Of a stretch of 64,000 nt of DNA, positions 36,013-44,765 are shown in pieces. Made by a program: the position numbers and the translations under genes. Numbering within the stretch: position 1 is the first letter of the stretch; each line of letters begins with the position of its first letter. The stretch is from Streptomyces avidinii (GTDB taxonomy: Bacteria; Actinomycetota; Actinomycetes; Streptomycetales; Streptomycetaceae). The stretch spans positions 62,001-126,000 of the forward strand of contig NZ_BMVL01000014.1 of the NCBI RefSeq assembly GCF_014650695.1, in the 5' to 3' direction. Under the pieces are notes generated by a model. It did no database searches. It saw nothing but the letters and a program-made list of their open reading frames with translations, and was not told where the DNA came from.

Positions 36013-38334
36013 TCAGCTCACCACCCTCAGCAGCAGCACCGATCGCGCCGGGACCGTCAGGGCCAGTCCGCCGCGGTGGCGGGTGCCGGGAGGGTCGGAC
36101 TGGGTCTCCAGGGAGGTGTCCAGGACGACCTCGTACTCCTCCGCCCACGGCGCCCCCGGCAGGACCCACGGCACCGGCCGGTCCCCGGTGTGCAGCAGCA
36201 CGAGGAAGCTGTCGTCCGTCACCTGCCGGCCCCGCTCGTCGCGGCCCGGGATGTCCCGCCCCGACAGGTACATCCCCAGCGCGGCGGCCGGCGCGTACCA
36301 GTCCCGCTCGGTCATCTCCGCACCCGCCGTGGTGAACCAGGCCAGGTCCCGCAGCCCGTCCGCGCCCTGCGACTGCCCCGAGAAGAACGCCCGCCGCCGC
36401 AGCACCGGATGGGCGTGGCGCAGCGAGATCAGCCGGGAGGCCAGGGCGAGGAGGGACCGCCAGGCCGGATCCTCCAGCAGCGACCAGTCCACCCAGCCCG
36501 TCTCGTTGTCCTGGCAGTACGCGTTGTTGTTGCCGTCCTGCGTCCGCCCGAACTCGTCGCCGGCCACCAGCATCGGCACACCCGTGGACAGCAGCAGGGT
36601 GGTGAGCAGGTTGCGCAGCTGGCGGCGGCGCAGCACGCCGATCCGGGGATCGTCGCTCTCGCCCTCCGCCCCGCAGTTCCACGACCGGTTGTCATTGGTC
36701 CCGTCCCGGTTCGCCTCCCCGTTCGCCTCGTTGTGCTTGCGCTCGTAACTGACCAGGTCGCGCAGGGTGAAACCGTCGTGCGCGGTCACGAAGTTCACCG
36801 AGGCGTACGGCCGCCGCCCGCCCCACGCGTACAGGTCGCTCGACCCCGACAGCCGGTACCCGAGATCCCGAACGTCGGGCAGCGCGCCCCGCCAGAAGTC
36901 CCGTACGGCGTCCCGGTAGCGGTCGTTCCACTCCGTCCACAGCGGGGGGAAGGCGCCCACCTGGTAGCCGCCCGAACCCACGTCCCACGGCTCGGCGATG
37001 AGCTTGACCCGCCGCAGCACCGGGTCCTGTGCGATCACCGCGAGGAACGGCGAGAGCATGTCCACGTCGTGCATCGAGCGGGCCAGCGCCGCCGCCAGGT
37101 CGAAGCGGAAGCCGTCCACCCCCATCTCGGTGACCCAGTAGCGCAGCGAGTCCGTGATCAGCCGCAGCACGTGCGGGCGGCCCGCGTGCAGGGTGTTCCC
37201 GCAGCCCGTGTAGTCGGCGTAGCGCCGCTGGTCGGACTGGAGCCGGTAGTAGCCCCGGTTGTCGATCCCGCGCAGGGACAGGGTCGGACCCAGCTCGCTC
37301 GCCTCCGCCGTGTGGTTGTAGACCACGTCGAGGATGACCTCGATCCCGGCCGCGTGCAGGGCCCGGACCATCCGTTTGAACTCCCCGACCTGCTGCCCGG
37401 CCGTACCGCTCGACGAGTACCCCGCGTGCGGGGCGAAGTAGCCGACCGAGTTGTAGCCCCAGTAGTTGCGCAGCCCCCGGCGCAGCAGGTGGTCCTCGTG
37501 CGCGAACTGGTGCACCGGCAGCAGCTCGACCGCCGTCACGCCCAGCCCCGTCAGGTGCTCGATCGCCGCCGGGTGCGCCAGGCCCGCGTAGGTGCCCCGC
37601 AGTTCCTCGGGAATACCCGGATGGCGCATCGTGAAGCCGCGCACGTGAAGTTCGTAGATCACCGAATCGGCCCACGGGGTCTTCGGCCGGACGTCGTCCG
37701 CCCAGTCGTCGTCATCGTGGACGACCACGCCCTTCGGGACGAACGGCGCCGAGTCCCGGTCGTCGCGTACCGTGTCCGCGATGTACTGCTGCGGCCAGTC
37801 CCGGACGTGCGCGTACACCTCGGGGGGCAGCGTGAAGTCCCCGTCCACGGCCCGCGCGTACGGGTCCAGGAGCAGCTTCGCCGGGTTGTACCGGGCGCCC
37901 GTCCAGGGGTCCCAGCGGCCGTGCACCCGGAATCCGTACCGCTGCCCGGGGCGTACGCCCGGCACGAACCCGTGCCAGATCTCGTGGGTGTGCTCCGTCA
38001 GGGCGCAGCGGGTCTCGGCGCCGGCCTCGTCGAAGAGGCACACCTCCACCGCCTCCGCGCCCTGTGCCCACAGGGCGAAATTGGTGCCCGCGGTCCCGCC
38101 CGGACCGTGGTGGAACCGGGCCCCCAGCGGATGGGAGGACCCTGGCCACACCGGTGCCCCGGGGCGCGCTTGCACCCGTGACACCTGGCCCCTGACCTGG
38201 CCGTTCGGCCGCTCCTTCGGCCGCTCCTCCGGTCGGCCGTCGATCTGCGGTACGGGCGCGGCCTGGCCGCTCCGCACCGCTCCGACGGCATTGCTGACGG
38301 CTTCCACCGCCTCCTGCTCGGCTGCGCTCGACAC
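36013..38334 (-). CDS. glgX: glycogen debranching enzyme (isoamylase type)
   Basis: Cleaves alpha-1,6 branches of glycogen after phosphorylase has shortened the outer chains. The 773-residue protein has an N-terminal extension of about 60 residues (Glu/Arg/Pro repeats such as ERPKERPNGQVRGQ), a CBM48 domain (LGARFHHGPGGTAGTNFALWAQ), the GH13_11 barrel and a C-terminal beta domain. Catalytic segments are VDGFRFDLAAAL (Asp), LIAEPWDVG (Glu) and VTAHDGFTL (Asp). It is not linked to the glgE operon, being separated by the exopolysaccharide locus. The extended N-terminus is longer than in E. coli GlgX and is probably disordered. Confidence 0.95.
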   Translation of the reverse strand: MSSAAEQEAVEAVSNAVGAVRSGQAAPVPQIDGRPEERPKERPNGQVRGQVSRVQARPGAPVWPGSSHPLGARFHHGPGGTAGTNFALWAQGAEAVEVCLFDEAGAETRCALTEHTHEIWHGFVPGVRPGQRYGFRVHGRWDPWTGARYNPAKLLLDPYARAVDGDFTLPPEVYAHVRDWPQQYIADTVRDDRDSAPFVPKGVVVHDDDDWADDVRPKTPWADSVIYELHVRGFTMRHPGIPEELRGTYAGLAHPAAIEHLTGLGVTAVELLPVHQFAHEDHLLRRGLRNYWGYNSVGYFAPHAGYSSSGTAGQQVGEFKRMVRALHAAGIEVILDVVYNHTAEASELGPTLSLRGIDNRGYYRLQSDQRRYADYTGCGNTLHAGRPHVLRLITDSLRYWVTEMGVDGFRFDLAAALARSMHDVDMLSPFLAVIAQDPVLRRVKLIAEPWDVGSGGYQVGAFPPLWTEWNDRYRDAVRDFWRGALPDVRDLGYRLSGSSDLYAWGGRRPYASVNFVTAHDGFTLRDLVSYERKHNEANGEANRDGTNDNRSWNCGAEGESDDPRIGVLRRRQLRNLLTTLLLSTGVPMLVAGDEFGRTQDGNNNAYCQDNETGWVDWSLLEDPAWRSLLALASRLISLRHAHPVLRRRAFFSGQSQGADGLRDLAWFTTAGAEMTERDWYAPAAALGMYLSGRDIPGRDERGRQVTDDSFLVLLHTGDRPVPWVLPGAPWAEEYEVVLDTSLETQSDPPGTRHRGGLALTVPARSVLLLRVVS

Positions 38335-38507
38335 TGCCCGCCTCCACGGCTCCTGGGTACCGGCGGGGGTAGGGGAGAGTGCGGCCCCGGCGTCCCGGCC
38401 TGGGCCCGCCCCCGTCTGGTCCTTCCCACTGTTCTGCCCGGACAGATCTGCCCGGAACGTCGCCCGCGCTCACGTTTCCCCGGCACCGCCCGGTCGTTGG
38501 AGGGATC

Positions 38508-39737
38508 GTGACACTTCTGACGAGGCGGGCAGGGGCGGGCTTGGCCGCCGTGGCGGCATGGGCGGGCCTGCTGGGCGGCCTGGCCGGATGCACCCAGGAC
38601 GGCAGGGCCCCGGTCGAGATCCAACTGCCCGGCAAACCCCGCTCGCCGGACGAGGCCATTCGCATCACCCCCGACGACAACGCGAAGGCGGTGCCCGCAG
38701 ACGGCCGACTGTCCGTCACCGTGCCCGAGGGCCGCCTGGAGCGGGTCGTGGTCACCAAGGTGGAGGACGCGCAGCAGGAGCAGGTGCCCGGCTCCATCGC
38801 CCCCGACGGGCTCAGCTGGAGCCCCGAGCCCGCGTCCGCGCGGCTCGCGCTCGCGGCCAAGTACACCGTGGACGCCGTCGCCCTCGACGGGCACGACCGC
38901 CGCCAGGCCCGCCACACCACCTTCACCACCTACGTTCCCGAGGAGCGGTTCATCGGCTACTTCAAGCCCGAGAACCGCTCGACCGTCGGCACCGGGATGA
39001 TCGTCTCCTTCCGGTTCAGCCGCGCCATCGAGCGCCGCGCCGAAGTGGAGCGGGCCATTTCCGTCACGTCGGATCCCGGCGTGCAGGTCGTCGGCCACTG
39101 GTTCGGCCGCGACCGTCTCGACTTCCGGCCCAAGGAGTACTGGAAGTCCGGCACCAAGGTCACCGTGAAGATGGACCTGCGCGACATCGAGGGCGCGCCC
39201 GGCTCGTACGGCATCCAGGACAAGACCGTCACCTTCACCGTCGGCCGCTCCCAGGTCTCCACCGTGGACGCGGCCGCGCACACCATGGAGGTCCGCCGGG
39301 ACGGGCAGCTGGTGTCGACCGTGCCGATCAGCGCCGGGGCGCCCAAGACCACCACCTACAACGGGAAGATGGTGGTGATGGAGATGTTCGACGTCACCCG
39401 GATGAACGGCCAGACCGTCGGTTTCGGCGGCGAGTACGACATCCCCGACGTCCCGCACGCCATGCGGCTCACCGCCTCCGGGACCTTCCTGCACGGCAAC
39501 TACTGGTCCAGCCCCGACAGCTTCGGCACCACGAACCTGAGCCACGGCTGCGTGGGCCTGCGCGACGACAAGGGCGGCGGCTCCGACACCCCCGCCGGCT
39601 GGTTCTTCGACCGGACCCTGATCGGGGACGTGGTGGAGGTCGTGAACTCGCAGGACAAGACGGTCGCCCCCGACAACGGGCTGGGCGGCTGGAACATGTC
39701 CTGGGCGGACTGGGTCGCCGGGTCCGCCGTCGCCTGA
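38508..39737 (+). CDS. L,D-transpeptidase lipoprotein (paralogue 1)
   Basis: A 409-residue cell-wall enzyme that makes 3-3 peptidoglycan cross-links or attaches proteins to the wall. The signal peptide ends in lipobox LAGCTQ (Cys near residue 25). Two Ig-like domains follow (about 40-150 and 150-260, with VGHWFGRDRLDFRP). The YkuD catalytic domain (about 265-400) has HGNYW and SHGCVGL with the catalytic His and Cys. GTG 38508 follows GGAGGG at 3-4 nt. It is divergent from glgX and about half identical by eye to the second transpeptidase at 42438. Confidence 0.93.
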   Translation: MTLLTRRAGAGLAAVAAWAGLLGGLAGCTQDGRAPVEIQLPGKPRSPDEAIRITPDDNAKAVPADGRLSVTVPEGRLERVVVTKVEDAQQEQVPGSIAPDGLSWSPEPASARLALAAKYTVDAVALDGHDRRQARHTTFTTYVPEERFIGYFKPENRSTVGTGMIVSFRFSRAIERRAEVERAISVTSDPGVQVVGHWFGRDRLDFRPKEYWKSGTKVTVKMDLRDIEGAPGSYGIQDKTVTFTVGRSQVSTVDAAAHTMEVRRDGQLVSTVPISAGAPKTTTYNGKMVVMEMFDVTRMNGQTVGFGGEYDIPDVPHAMRLTASGTFLHGNYWSSPDSFGTTNLSHGCVGLRDDKGGGSDTPAGWFFDRTLIGDVVEVVNSQDKTVAPDNGLGGWNMSWADWVAGSAVA

Positions 39738-39751
39738 GCACGGACGGCCCG

Positions 39752-39774
39752 GCGCGGCGCGAGCGGCGCCGCGC
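39752..39774 (+). terminator. hairpin after L,D-transpeptidase gene 1
   Basis: GCGCGGCG (39752-39759) pairs with CGCCGCGC (39767-39774), 7-nt loop, 14 nt past the stop. Confidence 0.5.
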
Positions 39775-39925
39775 GGCCGATCCGGCGCGGGCCGCGCGGC
39801 CGCGCCCGGGAGAGTGATCGCTGTGATCGAAATGCCGTAGCGGAGAGTGTCCTCACCACGCCCCGCCGAAGCCTGCCTCCAGCCTGTCAGGGCACATCAG
39901 GGCAGCAGGCAACGGACGGAGCGTC

Positions 39926-42241
39926 ATGTCATTGAGGAACTGGACCCTGGGGCTCGCGATCGGAGCCGTACTGGCCTCCGCCGCGCCCGCCGCCTTCGCG
40001 GCGGGTCCCGGCGGCGAGCGGCCGGCGGCTGCCGCAAGAGCGCCGCTCCCCGGGGGGCTGGGGCCCTGCGTGCCCGGTGACTGCCCCGACCCGTACCCGC
40101 CCATCGGCAGCGACGGCGTCCCGCAGGGCCGGGACAACGGCATCAACATCTTCGCCGGCGGCGACTTCCGGGTCAGGGGCCGGGCCTCCGAGGCCGAGGG
40201 CCGGCTCGTCGTCCTCGGCGACTTCGACCAGGACAAGCAGACGGGCGGGGACAGCCGCTACAACGTCGGCATCGTCGGTGCCGGATCGCGGGTGCCCCCG
40301 CCCGTCGGCGCCGACTTCCTCACCACCGGCGGCTCGATCGCGGTGGCGACGGGCGAACGCCTGCTCGCCGACGGCGGCGTGGTCCGGTACGCGGGCGCCC
40401 TCACGGGCACGGTGACGGGCCGCCCCGTCCGGGACCCCGCCGCGGCCGCCCCGTACGCGGGGCTGCGCGACCGGCTCAGCGCCGCCAGCCGGTGCTACGC
40501 GCGGATCGGCGGGCAGCCCCGACCGGCCACCGGCACGGCCGTCAACAACGGCTTCGAGACCCTCTTCACCGGCGACAACTCCTCCGAGCTCCAGGTCTTC
40601 AACATCGACGCGAACCTGGTCGGCAACGGTGGACGGCAGCAGGGAATCCGGTTCACCGGCATCCCGGCCACCGCCACCGTCCTGGTGAACGTCCTGGGCG
40701 CCACCCGCACGATCAACACCTACAGCGGCGGCATCGCGGACACCGACCCCCTCAACGCCTACCGCGACCGGCTGCTGTGGAACTTCCCGGACGCCACCAC
40801 CGTGAACCTGACCGGCAGCGGCCAGTTCCAGGGCAGCTTCCTGATGGGGCAGCAGTCCTCCGAGACCACCGTCACCCTGCCCGGCATCAACGGGCGCTTC
40901 TTCACCACCGGCTCCGTCACGCACACCAGCGCAGCCACCGGGGGCGGCGGACAGGAGTTCCACGCCTATCCCTTCAACGGCGACCTGCCCGAGTGCGGCG
41001 GCCCGGCTCCGGTGACCGGATCGGTTTCGGTGCTCAAGCGGGACGCGGCGACGGGCGCTGCGCTGCAGGGGGCCCAGTTCGAACTGTGGCGCGAGACGAA
41101 CGGGACGGACGGGCTGCAGGACACCGCTCCGGGAGCCGACATCCTGATCGACGAGTGCACCACGCCGGCGTCCGGCATCTGCGAGCAGGTCACCGAACCC
41201 GGTACGTACTACTGGCGCGAGACCAGGGCGCCGCTCGGCTACGACCTCCCGGCCGAGCGGGTCCACGAGCTGACCCTCACGACCGAGAACGCCTCCACCG
41301 GGGTCCGGTACGAGGCCGACAACCAGCGCACCCCCGAGCCGCCGGCCGCCGCCCGGGTGGTGCTGCGCAAGAACGACCGGGCCACGGGCCTCCCGCTGGC
41401 CGGCGCGCAGTTCGAGCTGTGGCAGGAGAGCAACGACCGCCCGGGCCTCCAGACGGACGTACCCGCCGACACCCGTCTCGACGGGGTCTGCGTGACGGAC
41501 ACCCGGGGCACCTGCACGGTGGAGCTGCCGATCGGGCAGACGTACTACTGGCGGGAGACCGCCGCCCCGGTCGGGTACGAGAACCCGGCCGACCCGGTCA
41601 CCCGGTTCGAGTTGGACCGCGGTGACGTGGTGGACGGCGTCGTCGTCGCCGTTGCGAACACCCCGGTGAGCGAGGAATACGAGGGCTCGATCCGGGTCGT
41701 CAAGCAGGACGCCAGGACCGGGCGCCCGCTGCCCGGCGCGGTCTTCGAGGCGTGGCAGGAGACCAACAACACCCCGGGCCTGCAGACGCGCGGCATCAAC
41801 GCCGACCGCCGGGTCGGCCCGGACTGCACCACCGACCGCGCCGGCGCCTGCGACTTCGGCCCGCTCCCCGAGGGCTGGTACTACCTGGTCGAGACCGCGG
41901 TCCCCGCGGGCTACGTCCTGCCCGCCGATCGGGTCACCGGGCCGCTGCGCCTGGACATCGGCACCCCCGACCGGCGCATCGTGGTCACGCTGCGGAACAA
42001 GCCCGTCGACCACGGCAAGGACGAGCACGGCAAGGGTGACCACGGCAAGGACAAGCCGAAGCACCCGAAGCACCCGAAGGGCGACCACGGCAAGGGCAAG
42101 CCGGGGCACTCCAAGGGCGACCACGGCAAGGGCAAGCACCCGAAGGCCTCCAAGCCCTCCAAGCCCTCCAAGCACTCCAAGCACTCCAAGCACCCCAAGC
42201 AGGCCCCGCACTCCAAGCACCCGAAGGGCCCCCGCGCCTGA
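39926..42241 (+). CDS. secreted surface protein: choice-of-anchor A domain, three SpaA repeats, Lys/His-rich tail
   Basis: A 771-residue exported adhesin-like protein. Signal peptide residues 1-25 (cleavage after AFA). A choice-of-anchor A domain spans about 65-350 (INIFAGGDFRVRGRASEAEGRLVVLGDF). Three SpaA/prealbumin-like domains follow; each has the Lys-Glu-Asn triad for a self-formed isopeptide bond: K371/E386/N466, K482/E497/N578 and K593/E608/N691. Residues about 693-771 are a tail of repeated HGKGDHGK and HSKH/HPK units. There is no LPxTG motif or terminal membrane helix, so anchoring is not by sortase. It lies between two L,D-transpeptidase genes. Confidence 0.9.
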   Translation: MSLRNWTLGLAIGAVLASAAPAAFAAGPGGERPAAAARAPLPGGLGPCVPGDCPDPYPPIGSDGVPQGRDNGINIFAGGDFRVRGRASEAEGRLVVLGDFDQDKQTGGDSRYNVGIVGAGSRVPPPVGADFLTTGGSIAVATGERLLADGGVVRYAGALTGTVTGRPVRDPAAAAPYAGLRDRLSAASRCYARIGGQPRPATGTAVNNGFETLFTGDNSSELQVFNIDANLVGNGGRQQGIRFTGIPATATVLVNVLGATRTINTYSGGIADTDPLNAYRDRLLWNFPDATTVNLTGSGQFQGSFLMGQQSSETTVTLPGINGRFFTTGSVTHTSAATGGGGQEFHAYPFNGDLPECGGPAPVTGSVSVLKRDAATGAALQGAQFELWRETNGTDGLQDTAPGADILIDECTTPASGICEQVTEPGTYYWRETRAPLGYDLPAERVHELTLTTENASTGVRYEADNQRTPEPPAAARVVLRKNDRATGLPLAGAQFELWQESNDRPGLQTDVPADTRLDGVCVTDTRGTCTVELPIGQTYYWRETAAPVGYENPADPVTRFELDRGDVVDGVVVAVANTPVSEEYEGSIRVVKQDARTGRPLPGAVFEAWQETNNTPGLQTRGINADRRVGPDCTTDRAGACDFGPLPEGWYYLVETAVPAGYVLPADRVTGPLRLDIGTPDRRIVVTLRNKPVDHGKDEHGKGDHGKDKPKHPKHPKGDHGKGKPGHSKGDHGKGKHPKASKPSKPSKHSKHSKHPKQAPHSKHPKGPRA
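42005..42238 (+). repeat. degenerate coding repeat for the Lys/His-rich tail
   Basis: Tandem imperfect repeats built on GACCACGGCAAGG and CACTCCAAG units encode alternating Gly-Asp-His-Gly-Lys, Lys-His-Pro and Lys-His-Ser blocks. The length probably varies between strains by slippage or recombination. Confidence 0.7.
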
Positions 42242-42285
42242 CCCCCTCGGCGACCGCCCCCGCGGGTCGGCCCGATCACTCCCCA

Positions 42286-42301
42286 CCCCCGGTCCCGGGG
42301 G
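42286..42301 (+). terminator. possible terminator after the SpaA-repeat gene
   Basis: CCCCCGG (42286-42292) pairs with CCGGGGG (42295-42301) about 45 nt past the stop. A short stem, so confidence is modest. Confidence 0.35.
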
Positions 42302-42437
42302 GCGGCCCGCCGAGGCACCGTTCCGGGCAGTTGGGACGGAACGGTGACAAGACCGTGGCTCATCGTGATCCCTCCCTGTGATTACCTGTCAACAAGCGCG
42401 CGACAGTCCGCGCGCGGGGGACATGGGGAGAACACGA

Positions 42438-43655
42438 GTGAACCTGCAGCCGATACGCGGCCGCGCCCGCACCGGCCTGCCGGCCCTTCTGCTGGGGGCG
42501 GCCCTGCTGTTCACCACCGCGTGCAGTGGCGGTGGCGGAGGCAGCGGCAGCGGCGACAACGCCGGGGGCGGCGGCAAGACCGGTACCGAGGCCTCGAAGG
42601 CGGTCGTCAGCGTCAAGCCCGACGACGGGGCCAAGGAGGTCGCCACCAGCGGCGTCCTGAAGATAACGAGCACCGGCGGCAAGCTGACCACTGTGACGGT
42701 CGCCGACACCAAGGGCAACGCGGTCGAGGGCAAGCTCGCCGACGACGGCTCCAGCTGGGAGCCGGCCCGCCACCTGGCCTCCGCCACCGAGTACAAGGTG
42801 CACGCGGTCGCCAAGGACGAGGGCGGCCGGGAGTCGGCCAAGGACACCACCTTCACCACCCTGACCCCGACGAACACCTTCGTGGGCCACTACACCCCCG
42901 AGGACGGCTCCACCGTCGGTGTGGGCATGCCGGTCTCGATCAACTTCACCCGCGGGATCACCAACCCGGAGGCCGTCGAGAAGGCCATCACGGTGACGGC
43001 CGAGCCGCCCGTGCAGGTCGAGGGCCACTGGTTCGGCAACGACCGCCTGGACTTCCGCCCCGAGAAGTACTGGGCCGCGGGGACCAAGGTCACCGTGAAG
43101 CTCGCCCTCGACGGAGTCGAAGGCCGCCCGGGCGTCTACGGCAAGCAGACCCGTACGGTCACCTTCACCGTCGGCCGCTCCCAGGTCTCCACGGTGGACG
43201 CCAGCGAGAAGGAGATGCAGGTCGTCCGTGACGGCCAGGTCATCAAGACCCTCCCGATCACCGCGGGCGCCCCGTCGACCACCACCTACAACGGGCAGAT
43301 GGTCATCAGCGAGAAGTACAAGGTCACCCGCATGAACGGCGCGACCGTGGGCTTCGGCGGCGAGTACGACATCTCCGACGTCCCGCACGCGATGCGCCTG
43401 TCGCAGTCGGGCACCTTCGTCCACGGCAACTACTGGGCCTCCGCCGGCACCTTCGGCTCGGCGAACGTCAGCCACGGCTGCGTCGGCCTCAAGGACGTCC
43501 GCGGCGCCGGCGACAACGACCAGCCGGCCGCCTGGTTCTTCAACGAGTCCCTGATCGGCGACGTGGTCGTCGTGAAGAACTCCAAGGACAAGCAGATCGC
43601 CCCGGACAACGGCCTCAACGGCTGGAACATGGACTGGGCGGAGTGGATCAAGTAA
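42438..43655 (+). CDS. L,D-transpeptidase lipoprotein (paralogue 2)
   Basis: A 405-residue wall-modifying enzyme paralogous to the gene at 38508. The lipobox is TTACSG (Cys near residue 29), followed by a Gly/Ser linker, two Ig-like domains (with VEGHWFGNDRLDFRPEKYW) and a YkuD domain with HGNYW and SHGCVGL catalytic residues. Both end in an almost identical WNM.WA(D/E)W segment. GTG 42438 is preferred because GGGGAG lies 7 nt upstream; ATG 42423 is in frame but too near its GGGGG. A strong terminator follows at 43672. Confidence 0.93.
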   Translation: MNLQPIRGRARTGLPALLLGAALLFTTACSGGGGGSGSGDNAGGGGKTGTEASKAVVSVKPDDGAKEVATSGVLKITSTGGKLTTVTVADTKGNAVEGKLADDGSSWEPARHLASATEYKVHAVAKDEGGRESAKDTTFTTLTPTNTFVGHYTPEDGSTVGVGMPVSINFTRGITNPEAVEKAITVTAEPPVQVEGHWFGNDRLDFRPEKYWAAGTKVTVKLALDGVEGRPGVYGKQTRTVTFTVGRSQVSTVDASEKEMQVVRDGQVIKTLPITAGAPSTTTYNGQMVISEKYKVTRMNGATVGFGGEYDISDVPHAMRLSQSGTFVHGNYWASAGTFGSANVSHGCVGLKDVRGAGDNDQPAAWFFNESLIGDVVVVKNSKDKQIAPDNGLNGWNMDWAEWIK

Positions 43656-43671
43656 GCGGGTCCCGTACCCC

Positions 43672-43716
43672 GTGAAGTGGCCCGGTGCTGTGACCCACGG
43701 CACCGGGCCACTTCAC
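43672..43716 (+). terminator. terminator after L,D-transpeptidase gene 2
   Basis: Perfect 17-bp stem GTGAAGTGGCCCGGTGC (43672-43688) with GCACCGGGCCACTTCAC (43700-43716), loop 11 nt; it ends only about 26 nt before the next start codon. Confidence 0.8.
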
Positions 43717-43741
43717 GTTAACCGGCGCTAACCTGGCCCGC

Positions 43742-44509
43742 ATGACCCTCTCTCTCGAAGTCTCCGAAGGCGTCGGCACCATCCGCCTGGACCGGCCGCC
43801 CATGAACGCCCTGGACATCGCAGCCCAGGACCGGCTGCGCGAGCTCGCCGTGGAGGCGACCGACCGGACCGACGTCCGCGCGGTCATCATCTACGGCGGC
43901 GAGAAGGTGTTCGCGGCGGGCGCGGACATCAAGGAGATGCAGACGATGGACCACGCGGCGATGGTCGCCCGGTCCCGCGCGCTCCAGGACGCCTTCACCG
44001 CCGTCGCCCGCATCCCCAAGCCCGTCGTCGCAGCCATCACCGGCTACGCGCTGGGCGGCGGTTGCGAACTCGCGCTGTGCGCCGACTACCGGATCGCCGC
44101 CGACAACGCCAAGCTCGGTCAGCCCGAGATCCTGCTCGGCCTGATCCCGGGCGCCGGCGGCACCCAGCGGCTGTCCCGGCTGGTCGGACCCTCCAAGGCC
44201 AAGGACCTGATCTTCACCGGCCGCATGGTCAAGGCCGACGAGGCGCTGACTCTCGGCCTGGTCGACCGGGTGGTGCCCGCGGCCGAGGTGTACGAGCAGG
44301 CGCACGCCTGGGCCGCGAAGCTGGCGCTGGGTCCGGCGATCGCGCTGCGTGCCGCCAAGGAGTGCGTGGACGCGGGTCTGGAGGCCGACATCGACACCGG
44401 CCTGACCATCGAACGCAACTGGTTCGCCGGCCTGTTCGCCACCGAGGACCGCGAGCTCGGTATGCGCAGTTTCGTCGAAGAGGGCCCTGGCAAGGCGAAG
44501 TTCGTCTGA
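43742..44509 (+). CDS. enoyl-CoA hydratase/isomerase family protein
   Basis: A 255-residue crotonase-fold enzyme, probably hydrating 2-trans-enoyl-CoA in fatty acid oxidation. The oxyanion-hole segments are FAAGADIKEM (about residue 60) and ALGGGCELALCADYRIA (about 102-118), with both catalytic glutamates present: the Glu of GGGCELA and the Glu of LGQPEILLGLIPGAGGTQRL. Substrate chain length cannot be told. No other beta-oxidation gene is adjacent. The ATG at 43742 closely follows the upstream terminator and has no clear ribosome site, so its mRNA may be nearly leaderless. Confidence 0.92.
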   Translation: MTLSLEVSEGVGTIRLDRPPMNALDIAAQDRLRELAVEATDRTDVRAVIIYGGEKVFAAGADIKEMQTMDHAAMVARSRALQDAFTAVARIPKPVVAAITGYALGGGCELALCADYRIAADNAKLGQPEILLGLIPGAGGTQRLSRLVGPSKAKDLIFTGRMVKADEALTLGLVDRVVPAAEVYEQAHAWAAKLALGPAIALRAAKECVDAGLEADIDTGLTIERNWFAGLFATEDRELGMRSFVEEGPGKAKFV

Positions 44510-44765
44510 GCGGTGGTCTGCGGCCGAGTGCGGCGGTCCTCCCTGTGGGTGGATTAGCCAGGCCTTAAGGCAACCTTAAGGGGAAACGGTGATCCACTCG
44601 CTGTGATCACATCCATGCGTGGTGTCACCTCAGGTCATGGTGCGTGTCGAGGCCCTCTGGTTGCCTCCTGCATATGACGGAACACCCCCTTGGACTGGTT
44701 GAATCCGGGGGGTGTTTTCCTGTGGAACCGCCCGGGAGGGCGCATCGGCCGTCCATGATGGGTGC
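44510..44765. other. regulatory gap with paired palindromes and a possible attenuator
   Basis: No gene supported. It holds two copies of the palindrome CCTTAAGG (44563-44570 and 44574-44581) with centres 11 bp apart, one helix turn; the perfect palindrome TGTGATCACA (44602-44611); and a hairpin with T run at 44681-44718, about 50 nt before the next gene. Confidence 0.6.
44681..44718 (+). terminator. terminator or attenuator ahead of the anti-sigma-like gene
   Basis: AACACCCCC (44681-44689) pairs with GGGGGTGTT (44708-44716), followed by TTCC so that four Ts run in a row. It is 170 nt beyond the hydratase stop and 48 nt before the start at 44766, so it may act as a leader attenuator. Confidence 0.6.

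Noticed and set aside
42005..42238. CRISPR-like array
   Set aside because: The repeats are in-frame codons of a Lys/His tail, irregular in spacing and with no unique spacers.
41990..42241. Sortase signal in the SpaA-repeat protein
   Set aside because: No LPxTG-like motif and no C-terminal hydrophobic helix; the protein ends in a basic tail.
44602..44611. TGTGATCACA as a CRP site
   Set aside because: CRP-type sites have a 6-bp spacer between TGTGA and TCACA; here the halves abut, so I list it only as a palindrome.
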